From: Akanthomyces muscarius
Taxonomy: Eukaryota > Ascomycota > Sordariomycetes > Hypocreales > Cordycipitaceae
Assembly (NCBI RefSeq): GCF_028009165.1
Contig: NC_079242.1
Coordinates: 2,790,001-2,854,000 of the forward strand
Length of the DNA: 64,000 nt
Direction: 5' to 3'
In this document: positions 29,234 to 42,939 of the stretch, piece by piece
Numbering within the stretch: the stretch's first letter is position 1
How the letters are laid out: the number at the start of each line of letters is the position of its first letter
Program-made: the position numbers and the translations under genes
The notes under the pieces: generated by a model
Told to the model about the DNA's origin: nothing
What the model saw: the letters and a program-made list of their open reading frames with translations, nothing else
Databases searched by the model: none

Positions 29234-31724
29234 TTAAAACGTACACTCTCGCAGCCTGCCCAGCTGGCCCATCTCGTACTCGATCCAGCGGCCCACGCCC
29301 TTTTTGCCAGGCACGAGCACGGTGCCCGGGTTCATGACGTGGCAACCCTCGTAGGTGACGCAAAACGGCGGCGCTGAGGCGTCGACGAGCACCATGGCCG
29401 TAGGCAGCGGGTACAGGTGCAGCGCCGACGCAAAGTCCCAGTGGACGGGCCGCGCGGCCGTGCGGAACGGCGACAGGTAGCCCTGGTCGAGCAGCGTCTT
29501 GACGAGCTTCTGCGCCGAGTGCACGTCCTGCGGCAGCGACGTCGTCGTCGTCGTCACCGTGGGCTCTTCCTGCGTGGGCTGCGGCGGCGGCTGGTGGCTT
29601 CTAGGTCCAGCAGCGTCGTCATTGTCCACGTCCATAGAGTCCGGGGCTGGCACGTCTTCGTCGGGCAGGGTCTGGGCATCGGGGTTTGGATCCGTGGTGG
29701 CATCTTGCTCTTCGGCGATGGCGGCCGCCGCACCGCCACTCTGCTTCTTTAAGCGCACCGAGGTGCGGCGCAGGCGCGCCGATATGTCATCGCGGAAGAG
29801 CACGAGCTCGTGGTTCGGTCCGAAGAGGCTGATGCGGCTCGGGTTGGACGCCCACACCGCGCTGCCCTGGACGCCGTGGTGCGCCGCCGTGCTGCCGCCC
29901 GCCTCGGCGTTGGCCGTCGCAAAGGCCCTGCGGATGCGGGACGTGAACATGTCGGGCACGGGCTTGCGCGGCAGCGGCGCCGACGCGCCGGCCGTAAACG
30001 ACGAGACCCAGCCGTCGTTGTCGCCAGGGACAAAGACAAACGTCGACGCCTGCAGCAGCGTCGGGAAGTCGGCGAGGGTCGAGGCCAGCGCGTCAAAGTA
30101 TTCCTTGTACTCGATGCTGCCCCCGCTGCCGCCCCGCGCCAGGACCGCCTGCTGCGTGAAGTTGCCCGCGAGCACAAACGTGACTGGCGCGCAGCCCTCA
30201 GGCTCGGCGGCGTAGAGTGCGAGGATCTTGCGCAGCGCCTGCAGCGCGCGCGGCTGGTCGAGGTTGAGCTCGCCAATGACTACGGCACGGCCGCGGGACG
30301 GGCCGACAGCACCGGCATCGTCGTCGAGAGAGGACGATGCCGGCGGCGGTGCGAGCAGGCGGCGCTCTAGGCGGCGCATCTTTTGGCCCACGGCGCGCTC
30401 ACTGCCCACGCCGAGAAAGTCGATCCAGCCAAAGCCTCCGCCGATGGTGTGGTCTGCCGTTTCCTCGGGGCCTGTGATTCCCAGGGTCGCTTTTCGCTTT
30501 TCGCACGGGGGCTGTCCGATGAAGAAGCCTTGGAAGCGGCCGCCGAGTGTGCCTCCGACACCACTGCTGCCACTCAAACCCTTGCCCACGGACTCGTCCT
30601 CTTCCTCGTATACACCGTCTACAAGAACAATCATGCCTGGGCAAAACCAGGCAGAGTCTTCAGGGATGGCGATTGCCTGCTTGAGATCCAGCATGATGGT
30701 GCCTGTCAAATCACTAATGGCCAGTTCACCGGTGGGCAAGATATTGAGCTGCCCGAGAAGCATGTGGTTGCTGCCGTGGCGTCCGAGCATGTTCGCAATT
30801 GGTGTTAATTTTAGAGTTTGCGGGTTCGAGGATGTTCTTTGTAATTCGCGAGATCGAGAAGAGGAGACGGTAGAGGCTTGGAAGGATTCGTTGCGGAGGA
30901 GTCGTTGGTGAATGACATGATATCGGCTGCGAAAGGTTGCCGTTTTATGTGAGGCTTGTGGCAGGAGTGATGGTTTTGTCGTGTCCCTGAGAGGTGTCAG
31001 CGCGCGTCTTCAGATACATCCAATAGCACCCGTACCTCTCAAAATGCTTCTTTCCAAGGTTATAATAAAGTCGCGGTTGCTCAAAAGCGTCAATAACTCG
31101 AAGCCACCCGCGAGGGTCGTTTGTCTCGTCGTCTTCCTGCTCTCCTTCTTGCACACCGAGACCGGACATTCCAAAGCTAGTGTTACTATCCTCTCTTATC
31201 AGTCCTGTCGGGCGCAAGCCGAGTCGAGTATTGAATGAGTCGCCAGGGTTGACATCGAGCATGCTGTCGCCTCGGGGCAGTCCTCTTGCTGGGCCGACGA
31301 GCTTGCCACCACTCATATTTCCTTCTAGTGTTTTCAGAATCTCATGAAGCTCTTTGCTTGTTCCGTCAACAATGGCGCCGCCATTGCGATTCTTCCAGCT
31401 TCTAGCTGCCTCCTCCAGCACCCTTTCCGCAAGACCGTCTTCGCGCCATCCTGATCCGCAGTGTCGGCCGATAAATGAGGCCAGCTCTTGTAGCGCGGAA
31501 GAGGTGAGGGTTAAAGAATGCTTCTTGGTGAATGTTCGAAAAGCAAGAGGTCGCAACGTCGCGGGCGGGAGTATAATCGGGAGGATGCCGGCTTTGGGGG
31601 CATTCACATTGAATGGCTTCAATGGGTGCACCGGGGTCGCGAAGGATGGCGATGATGAAGGCAGCGCCGAGGAGGGTATATGGATATTTTTGCGGCGAAA
31701 TATGGGCGCTGGTGTTTTATCCAT
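29234..31724 (-). CDS. DPB2: DNA polymerase epsilon subunit B (DPB2)
   Basis: 813 aa in two exons, 31724-31036 and 30986-29234. The 49-base intron (GTACGG...CAG) joins KKHFER to DTTKPSLLP, and the phase closes. The N-terminal domain has RPLAFRTFTKKH and the helical LQELASFIGRHCG typical of Dpb2. A mid-region TPIANMLGR, TGELAISDLTG forms the OB fold. The C-terminal calcineurin-like (inactivated) phosphodiesterase fold holds VIGELNLDQP, VLAGNF and FVFVPGDNDGW. In the replisome Dpb2 links Pol2 to the CMG helicase through GINS. A low-complexity acidic insertion with polyThr/Val (about 660-720) interrupts the C-terminal domain. An ACGCGT box lies 134 bases upstream. It shares its promoter with the divergent gene at 32031. 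Confidence 0.95.
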
Positions 31725-32030
31725 CTTTTCGACAGATTGCAGGCTCGAGTCACCTAGCTATGTAATGAAAATGCAATGGTGCAGCGAAATCTCGAGCAAG
31801 TCTCTAAAACGGCCTGGCTGGTGGACGCGCCGGGCAGTCCAGGTACGTACCGCGTCGACGCGTCTAACGTTAATTGAATTCGATAGATGCATAACCCGCT
31901 TTTGTGGGGTCCCGCCCAAATTGTCTCCATGAGCATCATGGTGAGCTCATGAGGACGACCTTTCGATGAGTATATATTTGTTGGACAGGAATTGAATTTC
32001 ACCATCGCAATTCAATCATTCAAGCTCACA
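31725..32030. promoter_or_regulatory. Divergent promoter shared by DPB2 and the mitochondrial-looking gene
   Basis: Only 306 bases separate the two ATGs, so both promoters are contained here. An MCB-like ACGCGT is at 31858-31863 and a near-match GACGCGCC starts at about 31824. A TATA-like TATATATTTG stretch near 31970 faces the plus-strand gene. Confidence 0.6.
31858..31863. promoter_or_regulatory. MCB-like site (ACGCGT) in DPB2 promoter
   Basis: The MluI cell-cycle box ACGCGT is the target of MBF-type complexes that drive G1/S transcription of replication genes in yeasts, DPB2 included (established there). Here it lies 134 bases from the DPB2 ATG. The same hexamer occurs elsewhere in this window by chance (for example near 24999 and 43235), so the support is positional only. 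Confidence 0.4.
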
Positions 32031-32786
32031 ATGTTTGCACTACGATTTAGAGCTCCGTTGCGCACACTCGTGTCGCTCAGGCGCATGGTATCAACGCTAC
32101 CGAACAATGAATACATAGTGAGTCTCCTTGTTGCGAACAGTTGAGCAATGCTAACAGAACCCCAGCGCGTCTTCAAAGATCCATCGTCCAACTCCAGCAT
32201 CCTAACTTACTTGGAAAATTACCCTCCATCGAAGCGTCTGGCCATTGGCACAACTACAGAGGTGCCTCCCACGCCGCGGAGCTTTACTGAGAACAAGCAA
32301 TTTCTGGAAATTCTGGATGAGGTGCTGCGCGAATACGGTCACCTCGACGAAGATGTTGCTAGCCAAGCCCGCGCTCTTGCCACTCCCGCTAGCTTCCAGA
32401 TCAGTCCCGGAGGTGGTAACCCCCGTCGCAAGGGTGCCCGTTCGGAACCGCAAGGCGCGAGTGGGCAGGGCGGCGCCGGAGGAGCAGGCATCGGATCATT
32501 TGTTCATCTAGGTGACCGCAGGCACCCACCGGAGTTTGGCAGGATCGCTTGGCCAGAGGATATCCTTGGAAGTGTCGAGGTCAACGAGTCAGGCGAGGTA
32601 TCGGGCAAGATGGAGCCGAGCGGCACCTACCGTCCGCTGACAAACGATGGCATGTAAGTTTTCATCTTTCTTAATCTAGATGTGACATATCGGCTTACAA
32701 AAAGTAGCCTGGGCTTGAGCCCTTTCATTCGAGAGAAGTTGGTAGAGCGCCTCAAGAAAGAGGAGGCCAACGAGAAGAAGCAGTAA
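32031..32786 (+). CDS. Conserved fungal protein of unknown function, probable mitochondrial
   Basis: 217 aa, exons 32031-32117, 32166-32653, 32708-32786. The first intron is 48 bases (GTGAGT...CAG), the second 54 (GTAAGT...TAG). The N-terminus MFALRFRAPLRTLVSLRRMVS is Arg-rich and acid-free, as in a mitochondrial presequence. Then: a SSNSSILTYLENYPPSKRLAIG strand region, TPRSFTENKQFLEILDEVLREY, a Gly/Arg/Ser-rich low-complexity linker, GDRRHPPEFGRIAWPEDILGSVEV, and a C-terminal helix after ILGLSPF. I recall the pattern 'TENK.FL..L.EVLREY ... PPE.GRIAWPEDI.GS' from uncharacterised filamentous-fungal proteins but know no function. It is divergent from DPB2. Confidence 0.82.
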
Positions 32787-33668
32787 ATTTGCTGGGTAAT
32801 TGCACCAGTCTAATAATTGAAATCCTGTAAGATAGAACTACGAGAGCGAGTGGTAATGTAAAAAGTGAATTCGGAGCGGAAATATGTGCCCAGCACGGTG
32901 ACTGCCGCGATGTTGCCGGCGTGCTGGTTTTCGCGGTATATTTGGATAAGAGTAGTGGCTCCGTTAAGATGATCTGTGTGGGGAGTTGTGCGCCGCGTTT
33001 ACCTGTCGGCGAAGTACAGCGCAGAGTATAAGTAGCATTTCGTGGCTGGTAGACTCGGGCTTGATATTACTCTTGCCGTCTTGGACTACATGTCACACAG
33101 TATGGATGGGCATTAGCCAGCAATTACCACTACGAAGCAGCTGGTAGGTGCTGGAAAATCACCAGTAGTAAGATATTAGTGTGCCAGCAATAGTAGGAAT
33201 ATTGTAGGACAATAATCCGTTTCCTTCACTGCTTCGTCAACTTTTGTGTCGACGGCGCTGTGCAGGGTAGCCTCCAAAATGCTGACGTAGTTATGGCGCT
33301 CTGACACCAACAGAGCGGCTCCTCCAGCGCCGGTAGCGGGGCGTCAGTTACAGGGCCTTTCAGCGCCCTCTTGCCCCCCCAACCCCCCAAAGGCAGGACA
33401 AGCCACCTAATCCCAGTGCAGCCAGTGGCCCAGCATCGCCCAGCTCTCCCACCGAAATCACCCAGCAATATTCCAACCCCGCCTCAACCTCTCCCCAGCT
33501 TATTACCTAGGTAGCTTGTCTGGCCTGGCCTTGGCTGCCCAAAGTTTCCCTGGCCTTCCGTGTGCCGCCCTTCTCCACGACACAACACAAATCTCACGAT
33601 ATCTACGGCGCCGCCCACCCCTGCGAGCTTGGCTGTTTCCCCCTCGCCCATCCGAAAATCCGCTCGCC
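32787..33668. other. Promoter and leader of the SNF1 gene
   Basis: 3' flank of the preceding gene, then AT-rich sequence to about 33.25 kb and a CT/CCC-rich leader before the SNF1 ATG at 33669. No gene seen. Confidence 0.5.
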
Positions 33669-35913
<2,245 letters not shown>

Positions 35914-36416
35914 GGCCGTTGTATCAAGACGATTCCCTTTGACCTTGTCTTTATTCTTCTCAATTTTTTCGAATGGCGCATGGCATGTATTTTCCTACAG
36001 ATTCGGGAGTTTATTGTTTGTTTTTTGTTGGTCTGCGTCGCATGCTGGGAGATATTTCCACGGGGTGCACTCACGCACGATAAAAACGCATTCATCTACA
36101 AATTTAACCAAGTTTCATGTCCAACAGTTTGTACAAGGGATTTTTTTTTTGATTCTGTACACTAGATACAAGTGTAAATTGTAACGAAATGATGTTTTAT
36201 CATGACAAAAGGAAAAATCGTCATCCCAAATAAAAACCCATGATTTTGTGCATTGTGTTTTCGTGCCGCACTCTTACTTTTTTCCAACAAGTGCCACGTG
36301 GTCTAAATAAATGATCCAACAAACGATATCCAAGATAGAAAAGCTGTACAGTTATGGAAATAAACAAATCAACAAACTAGACAAAAGACGACAGGACAAA
36401 GTGGTCTTGTGTTAGT
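35914..36416. other. Convergent 3' region, SNF1 and isocitrate lyase genes
   Basis: 503 bases of AT-rich untranslated sequence with T- and A-runs (36142-36151; AATAAA near 36229). No gene seen. Confidence 0.5.
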
Positions 36417-38581
36417 TTAGTGGAACTGGTCCTCGGTGACACCCTTGCCCATGGCCGAGGTGGAGCTGACACCGCCGGTAATCATCTTTTGCAGCTCGTC
36501 GACGTAGTTGGCGCCGGACCACTTCTGGTGCTTGACGACGTCGACGCCGAGCTCCATCTCGGGCTCCTGGACGAGCTCGCCGTAGGCGCGCATGCCCTGC
36601 TTGGCGTAGGCCTTGGCGAAGCGGTCGCTGATGAGGGCGGTGGTGTGGAGGCCGGCGAGGGTGATGAACTGCCAGCAGTAGCCGAGGCCGGCCAGGCGCT
36701 TGATGTACGTCTCCTGCTCGTCACGGGGCATGGCCGTCTTCCAGTTGAATGAGGGAGAGAGGTTGTAAGAGAGCCTGGATCGAGGAGCTTTGGTTAGCGT
36801 TTCGTTGATGGAGAAAGGGGGCCGAGTGAGAAGAGGATGCTTACTTCTGGTGGGGGATGACGGCGTGGACACCGTCGGCAAACTCCTTGGCCTGGGCAAA
36901 GTCGGGAAGCTTGGACTCCATCCAGACGGCGTCGCAGTAGGGACCGTAGGCGATGGCGCGGTTGATGGCGCAGTCGCAGCCGCCCTTGAGGCGGTAGTAG
37001 CCCTCGCGGGTGCGGGGGGCGTCCCAGTTGAAGTAGACGTCGACACCGAGGATGCTCTTGGCGAGAGCGCGCGACTCGGAGTTGGACTTGCCCTTGGCCT
37101 GGGCCTGGTACTTGGACTTGAGCTCGGCCTTGTTGGGGAAGGCACCGGCGTCGATGGCGGCGGCGACGGCATCGTCGAAGCGCGAGAGGTTGGCCTTGGC
37201 CAGCCACTCGTCCTCAATCTTCTGGAGCTCATCGCCAACCTTGCCAGCGGCCTCTGCGCTAGCCATGAGCTCGCTGAGGGGCTGCAGGTTGGGGTTGGTG
37301 CTGCCAATGATGAAGGCGTGGTCGCGGGGGTCGATGGTGGTGGTGATGAGGGTGGCGGCCTCGGCGTCGGTACGGGCGACGGCGATGAGGTCAGAGCCTA
37401 TGACATTGTTAGCGACAATTGTTTTCTTGGAGTAAGATGCGACGATGAAAACTCACCCATGATGTCGGCCTGGGCACGGATGGCAACCAGACGGTTAATG
37501 TGCTCGCTGATAGGAACGAGGACCTTGCCGGCCATGTGGCCGCACTTCTTGGTGCCAGGGGCCTGGTCCTCAATGTGAATACCGGCAGCACCCTTCTCAA
37601 CGAAGAGCTTGGTGAGCTTCATGACGGCGGTGAGACCGCCATGGCCGGTGTCGGCATCAGCAATGATGGGACGGAGGTAGTCAACGTTGGCGAGCTGGGC
37701 ACGCTGGCTCTTGGGAACGCTGAGACGCTCCTGGCGCTGCTTGCGGTCGTGGAAGAGCTGGGCCATGAACAGGTGGCCAACCTTGTTAGGGACGGTAGTC
37801 TAAAAAGTGGCATAATTCCAGTCAGTCTTTGGATATTTCATACGGCACTTCGAGGGAATAATGAACGGCGCAAAAAGAAATGCCATGCAAAGTAGTGTGC
37901 ATACTGCGATGCGCTGCGCATAGGTGCTGGAGCGCACGCCTTGGCATGTGATAATATCGTCGCAGCCAAACCCACTCCATGGAGGGGCATCTTATTAAGG
38001 TGCTGAAAAAGGTGCGGGCGGGTGTAAGCGGCTGGGCTGGGGGGTTCTATCTCACGTAAGGGTAATCAGCCAGATCGGGGCCGGGCTCGTCAGAGGACGA
38101 AGCAGTGGAAGATGATTGCCATCCAGAGACGTAGACTGTGTCGAGGTACTTGGCCATCTGGGTGAGCATGGTAGGCTCGAGACAGCCGTAGGTGAAAGAG
38201 GCGTCCTTGGTCTGTTTTTGGAGCGGTTAGCGTTGAGCCGAGGCGATCGTTGACAAAGAGTCGGCGGCTTTAAAAAAAAGCGACCTGAGCCATTGGAGAA
38301 ACCAATTGACTCGAGAAAAGCTTTGAAGAGCCGAAAGTATATGCGCGTACCTCGAAACGGTTCTCCATGATCTGCCAGAGCTTCTTGGACTGGGCGTTGC
38401 TGGGGTACTCAATCTTGAGGTGGCCACGCTTGGAGACAATCTGCTCGGCAGTGAAGGGACGGGTGGTGTGCTTCCAGCGGGAGTCCTTCCACCAGGACTT
38501 GACCTGGGCGACCTCCTGGGCGAAGAGATCATCCTCGGTGTCGGGGTTGACGGCCGGGTTGATCATGTTGTTGGCAGCCAT
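36417..38581 (-). CDS. ICL1: Isocitrate lyase
   Basis: 546 aa in five exons: 38581-38351, 38211-38056, 37799-37457, 37397-36845, 36774-36417. Introns are 139, 256, 59, 70 bases long (in order) with canonical ends, and all phases close. The catalytic signature KKCGH is at 213-217 ([11 protein letters not shown]), preceded by the Mg-binding ADADTGHGG segment and IEDQAPG. Later come [13 protein letters not shown] and the substrate-binding NLSPSFNW. The enzyme splits isocitrate to glyoxylate and succinate in the glyoxylate cycle, needed for growth on acetate and fatty acids; in filamentous fungi it is glyoxysomal or peroxisomal. The C-terminus EDQFH is not a clear SKL-type signal. Expression is expected to be acetate-induced and glucose-repressed (known for the family). 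Confidence 0.97.
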
Positions 38582-40985
38582 GGTGGCGGGTAGAGGTGGT
38601 TTAGCCGAGGTGTAGTAGCAATGGTGGGATGTAGGTTGGAGAGATGTGCAGCCAGCGAATTGCAAGAGAGGGCGAGGAGGAGAGAGAAGAGGAAAGTCTG
38701 GAAGACTTGGGGATGGCAAAATAAGGTGTTGGAGAAGGAAAAGAAGAAAAAAAGAGGAAGAGGAAGGAGGCACGAGGTCGAATGCCGAGAGATATTTAGA
38801 GTCGGCCGTCAGTCAGTCATCCTGGTGCACATGGCCGGCCGTGGTGTGGCGCCTAAACCGGCCGGCCGGTTGTGTTTGCTCGTGCCAGGTGCTGCCAGTT
38901 ACGGGCGAGTGGGCCCTTGGCAGCTGGACGCTCCGTTTGCTCGTGGTGCGTTTGCACCAAGACACTCAGATTTACAGGGGAGCTGCTCACTGGCGCAAGC
39001 CCTCTGCAGGCCCGGCTCTAGCCTGTAAACGTGCTGGATGCATCTGTTAAGCCCGTGGCCTGCGCACCCATCGACCACCTAACAAGGCTGGTAGATACTT
39101 GGCTAAGCCAGACTATTACTCTCCCACACCATGTACCTCACATCATTCAGTAAGCCCCATCACCCACCAGTCCTCCACTATGTGTAGCATAACCCAGTCA
39201 ACGAGATAATACTGCATGCCCATTTGGGAGGGAATGCCTGCGAGCCACCTAGGAGAGAGCTAGAAAAGCTCGGAGAAGGAGCGGGTTTCCGCTCGTACGG
39301 CCGGGGCAGGGGGAGTCAGTCACAGCTCTTGGTTTTCTTTTTAGTTACCGATATCAATCGTCATTTTCGTCGAGGAGCGAGCCCCAAAAGTCCGGTTGTC
39401 GCATGGCCTGGCCTCTCGGGGGGGGGGGTCTCGGCTCAAAGGGCGACCGGAAGTTGGAGAAGACGAAGCACATGCTCGGGGGCAACAGAATTGGAATTGG
39501 AGCGCCATAGCACCGGCTTCAGCGAGTTACAGAGGGCAGCTGGCGCCTGTTTGCTCGCTGTGGCGGGCGCTGCAGCGAAATCGAGAGGGTGGGGTTCCGG
39601 CGTGGTGGATTGCGGCGTCATCGCCCCAGCCAATGGCAGGCACTGCAAAAGGTAAAAAGCTCGCTCTGGCACGCTGGAACTCCGGCGGTGGGGCCCACCT
39701 AGGTCTTTGACCGAGGTGCCGGGGCCGCCTGTGGGTGTGGCGATGGGATGCAGTAAACTTTTGGACCAGCGAGGTGAGTGCTGTATGCAGGGCATCTGTA
39801 GCTAAGTAGGCAATTCCGCAGAATTGCATTCGCTTGGGCAATAAGCCGACTACTTTCGTGTTTTACACCACAGCGAAACGGCCTTTCCATCTGACTCGTT
39901 CTTTGTAGAGATCAAAGATGTACCGACCAAGGTAGGCAGCCCCAATTCACCACCTCCCCGCGTCATCGAGCTTCACTGCACCCACCACCACCGGCTAGCG
40001 GTGGCATGCTCCAGACGCTCCCCCAACTCCCCCGCAAACCATTCTCGGCCACATCTTTACAGGGGGTCTTGCGGCGGCTCAAGTCGCTGCAGCATCGCAC
40101 TTCGCCCCGAGAAACCCTCTGCAGGGCGCCTCGACAACTGCCCATCAAGTTCGGATTTTGGCAAAGCTCAATCTAGCACACATATGTACAAACAATGCAG
40201 AATGAACCTGCAACTACTATACATGGACTCCGTATTTCCGTAACCTCTCTCAATAAACCACCCTCCGCATTGTCCTCTTCTCCTCCGTCTCGTTCCGCGT
40301 TTTCCCTTGCGCGGCCGTTCCTCTCCAACACTAGCGCCCGATTCGCTCCTTTGCACCATCGTCGAACCCACCCCGGAGCCGGGCCCTGCCTTTACATGTG
40401 ACGGCACAAGACGTCTTGCCCTGCCGGTCTGCCGACAAGGCTGGCACCGTCGCGGACGTTATACAGCCTTGAGTCTGCCAACATCTACCCTCCGTGGGCG
40501 GTGTCCAGGCTCTGCCCACTGATTCGTGATGCACTCTCGGGATATAAAGCCGAGCGCCTAGCCCGCCACCATGCAAATGAAACACGACCGCTGTTGAGAA
40601 AAGAACACAAGACACCGAATTCAAGATGCCGAGTACAAGACACCGAATACAAGATACCGGAGCTACACTGTGACTCACTGTGGCAAACCTCAATCTGAGC
40701 GCAGTCACGACGCGCAATGCTGGTCGCCGATAACTGCATTCATTGTCCGCTTGTTTGCTTCTACATCGCTGTAATAAAATTGCAATAGCTCATAGGGAAC
40801 CATGTGGATATAAACGTCCAAATAGAGACATAGCTCCTAAAGCCGCGTTCCAATCCCGCTGCCTTATATCCTCCGGATCCTGGACCCAGCTAGGGTTTAC
40901 CACAATCTCTTCCTGACCAGCTGGCGTCGGTGTAACATTCAATATCCCGCTATTCCGGTAAATATCGACTTGGTATGGCCTGAGA
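38582..40985. other. Gene-free region upstream of isocitrate lyase
   Basis: The first few hundred bases are the pyrimidine-rich leader and promoter of isocitrate lyase on the minus strand. Beyond that there is no supported gene: frames at 39224-39710, 39436-39841 and 40331-40740 overlap on opposite strands without family likeness. It also holds an 11-base G-run at about 39418-39428 and a short tandem repeat (40607-40660). Confidence 0.4.
40607..40660 (+). repeat. 13-14 bp tandem repeat (ACAAGACACCGAAT-like) x4
   Basis: Four adjacent imperfect units of the form ACAAGA(C/T)(A/G)CCG(A/G)(A/G)T, the third nearly identical to the first. It lies in the non-coding region between the isocitrate lyase promoter and the F-box relic. 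Confidence 0.75.
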
Positions 40986-41822
40986 TCAGCGCAAGTCACT
41001 CTGAGACAGCCGGTAGCACGCATAATCTCTCTGAGCGCATCCGGCGAGAGTGCGCGTGTTGTTCGCCCCGAAAGCTAACCCTGCCACAACGGACACGCTC
41101 TCAAACCGCTGCTGGTCAGCTCGTAACTCTCGTAACTGTGGAAACGTCGACTAATCTAATCCCAAGAGCCTGTTGAAGTTGCGGTTGGCCATCTCTAGCG
41201 TGCGATCTCTTGCTGTGGCTGATATCGGCACCTTGTGAAGAGTCGCGTCCCGCATTGTGCCCTGCCAACCGGTTGTGAGGCCCGGCTGTAGTCGTGCGGT
41301 TTTTGCCGCCATAGACTGCTAGTATGTTGGATTTTCAGCGACGAGCCGCAGAGTGATATCGGTTGACGGGTCAGCTTTCTTCCATCTTTTGAGATGTCGG
41401 AAAAGTTGGACAAGAAATGTGGTCATTCTGATGTTGTCTTGCCTCAGCTGCGCATCGAATTGCCTGTGGCTGAAAAGGGGAGGATCGTTAGTGTCAATGA
41501 GTCTCATGACCATGATCGCACGCTGCTCCTCAGTTCCGTGGAAGAATTCGGGTACGTCAAGCGGCGTGCTGCGCAAATCGAAGTCGACATCGATGCGGAC
41601 AAGGCATCGCTTGCGCCGACCGTCTTTGACAAAGATGCGCTTGAACATGACCAAGTCGGTATTGTTAAGCTTTGGGCGAAGCCTGATTACTCTAAGTGTA
41701 TGTAGTTCCACAAGGTGTTGCCACCGCCGGCAAACACAGGCGTACAGGACCGGAGATTCATTGCGTCGACGCTTGGACTGGACGGCGAGGTCAATGATCA
41801 TCATCAAGATCTCGTCTGGCAT
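40986..41822 (-). pseudogene. F-box-like gene relic with two in-frame TAG codons
   Basis: The frame starts with ATG at 41822 and runs 279 codons to a TGA at 40986, broken only by TAG at 41319-41321 and 41151-41153. The first 167 residues resemble the N-terminus of fungal F-box proteins: MPDEILMMIIDLAVQS (F-box-like), LYACVCRRWQHLVELHTLRVIRLR, FHGTEEQRAIMVMRLI, ITLRLVAENPTY. Such proteins are usually about 500 residues, with a longer C-terminal part missing here. Past the first TAG the reading remains plausible (NRNFNRLLGLD, then FPQLRELRADQQ). An overlapping frame at 40790-41023 may be part of the decayed C-terminus. Either a truncated 167-aa gene or, more likely, a pseudogene. F-box proteins normally recruit substrates to SCF ubiquitin ligases. 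Confidence 0.5.
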
Positions 41823-42939
41823 TGTGGCTTTTTCAAAAGAAAGATTGTTATTTAAATACTGACGGTGAAATGATCTGCATGAGGTGTAAATTGGGGAACT
41901 GGGATAAAAAAAGGTCAGAGCAAAATGTGCGCGAGGAAGGAGAGCGGCCGAGTACGCCGCAGGGCAACAGATACCGTGACCATTGGTACGGCTGCTGTGC
42001 CAGGCGCATTCGGCGTCTAGATTACCGTTGCGGACGGTTTTAGAGAAAATTCACTACCCTGTTAATTCATGAAATTCAACGATAAAATCATAGACGGCCT
42101 AATTGTTCATACTTCATTGTGTACGCCCATGTGCAGTTCGACGTCTTGTCAGGCCAATTGGGCAACTATTCTGGATGTCGAACCGAGCAGATGCCTGATT
42201 CTCCTTGCCTGAACTTGGTAGGATTTCTAGAGATGCAAGAGACATTCAACTTGCCGCGTCAAAAATAGGTGAAGCGGTACTCGCTAGACAAAGCGCGCCA
42301 TGTACGTGGCTTAGAGGTACGCCGGGCGCGCGGGAATCGACCTGATAGGATGATGACTCTGCTTATCGCCATATTAGGCGTTTCAGCTTGGCCACGCCTG
42401 CTGCCGTCTTACGCCAGTCTCGTCACGTCCCGCATGCGCATCCCACTTCTGCATCCGACATCGCTTACGCCTGCCATACCCTACGCTCCTAGTCAGATAT
42501 GGCGCTGAGCCGGCAGCCAGACAACGACGGCACTCTCCCCTTGTTGGGATAAAAATCGTCAAGCCTCGCCATCGTCCCGTCTTTTCTGCACACTTGTTTG
42601 GTGCCCATCGCCTCCACGCCCGCCTCCCCTCCGCCTCCACAAGGAGCTGTGAAACCCACCCCGGGCGACCCGCCGCTAAAACCTACCTACCACGGCTGCC
42701 ACATCTGAATTCTCCAAACAACATCACGACCTGCTGCTGTCCTTTGACCAAAACGTACAGCTAGCCTGCCCAAGATCGCATTGTCTCGTCGCTCCCGAGG
42801 CATAATCCATCTTGTTTGAGATTCGCCTCTGTAAAAGGACGCGCAATTGGGCATCGACAGCGAGCAGCACCGCACCCCGCCATTTTGCCCCTCGCCCCGC
42901 CGACACCGCTACTCGGAGAGCAAACAGATATTTCAAAGA
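41823..42939. other. Promoter and leader of the trehalase gene
   Basis: AT-rich to about 42.3 kb, then GC-rich, ending in a pyrimidine-rich leader before the ATG at 42940. No gene is supported. Confidence 0.45.

Noticed and set aside
39418..39428. 11-base G run
   Set aside because: Simple homopolymer in intergenic DNA without a partner structure; not worth a separate claim.
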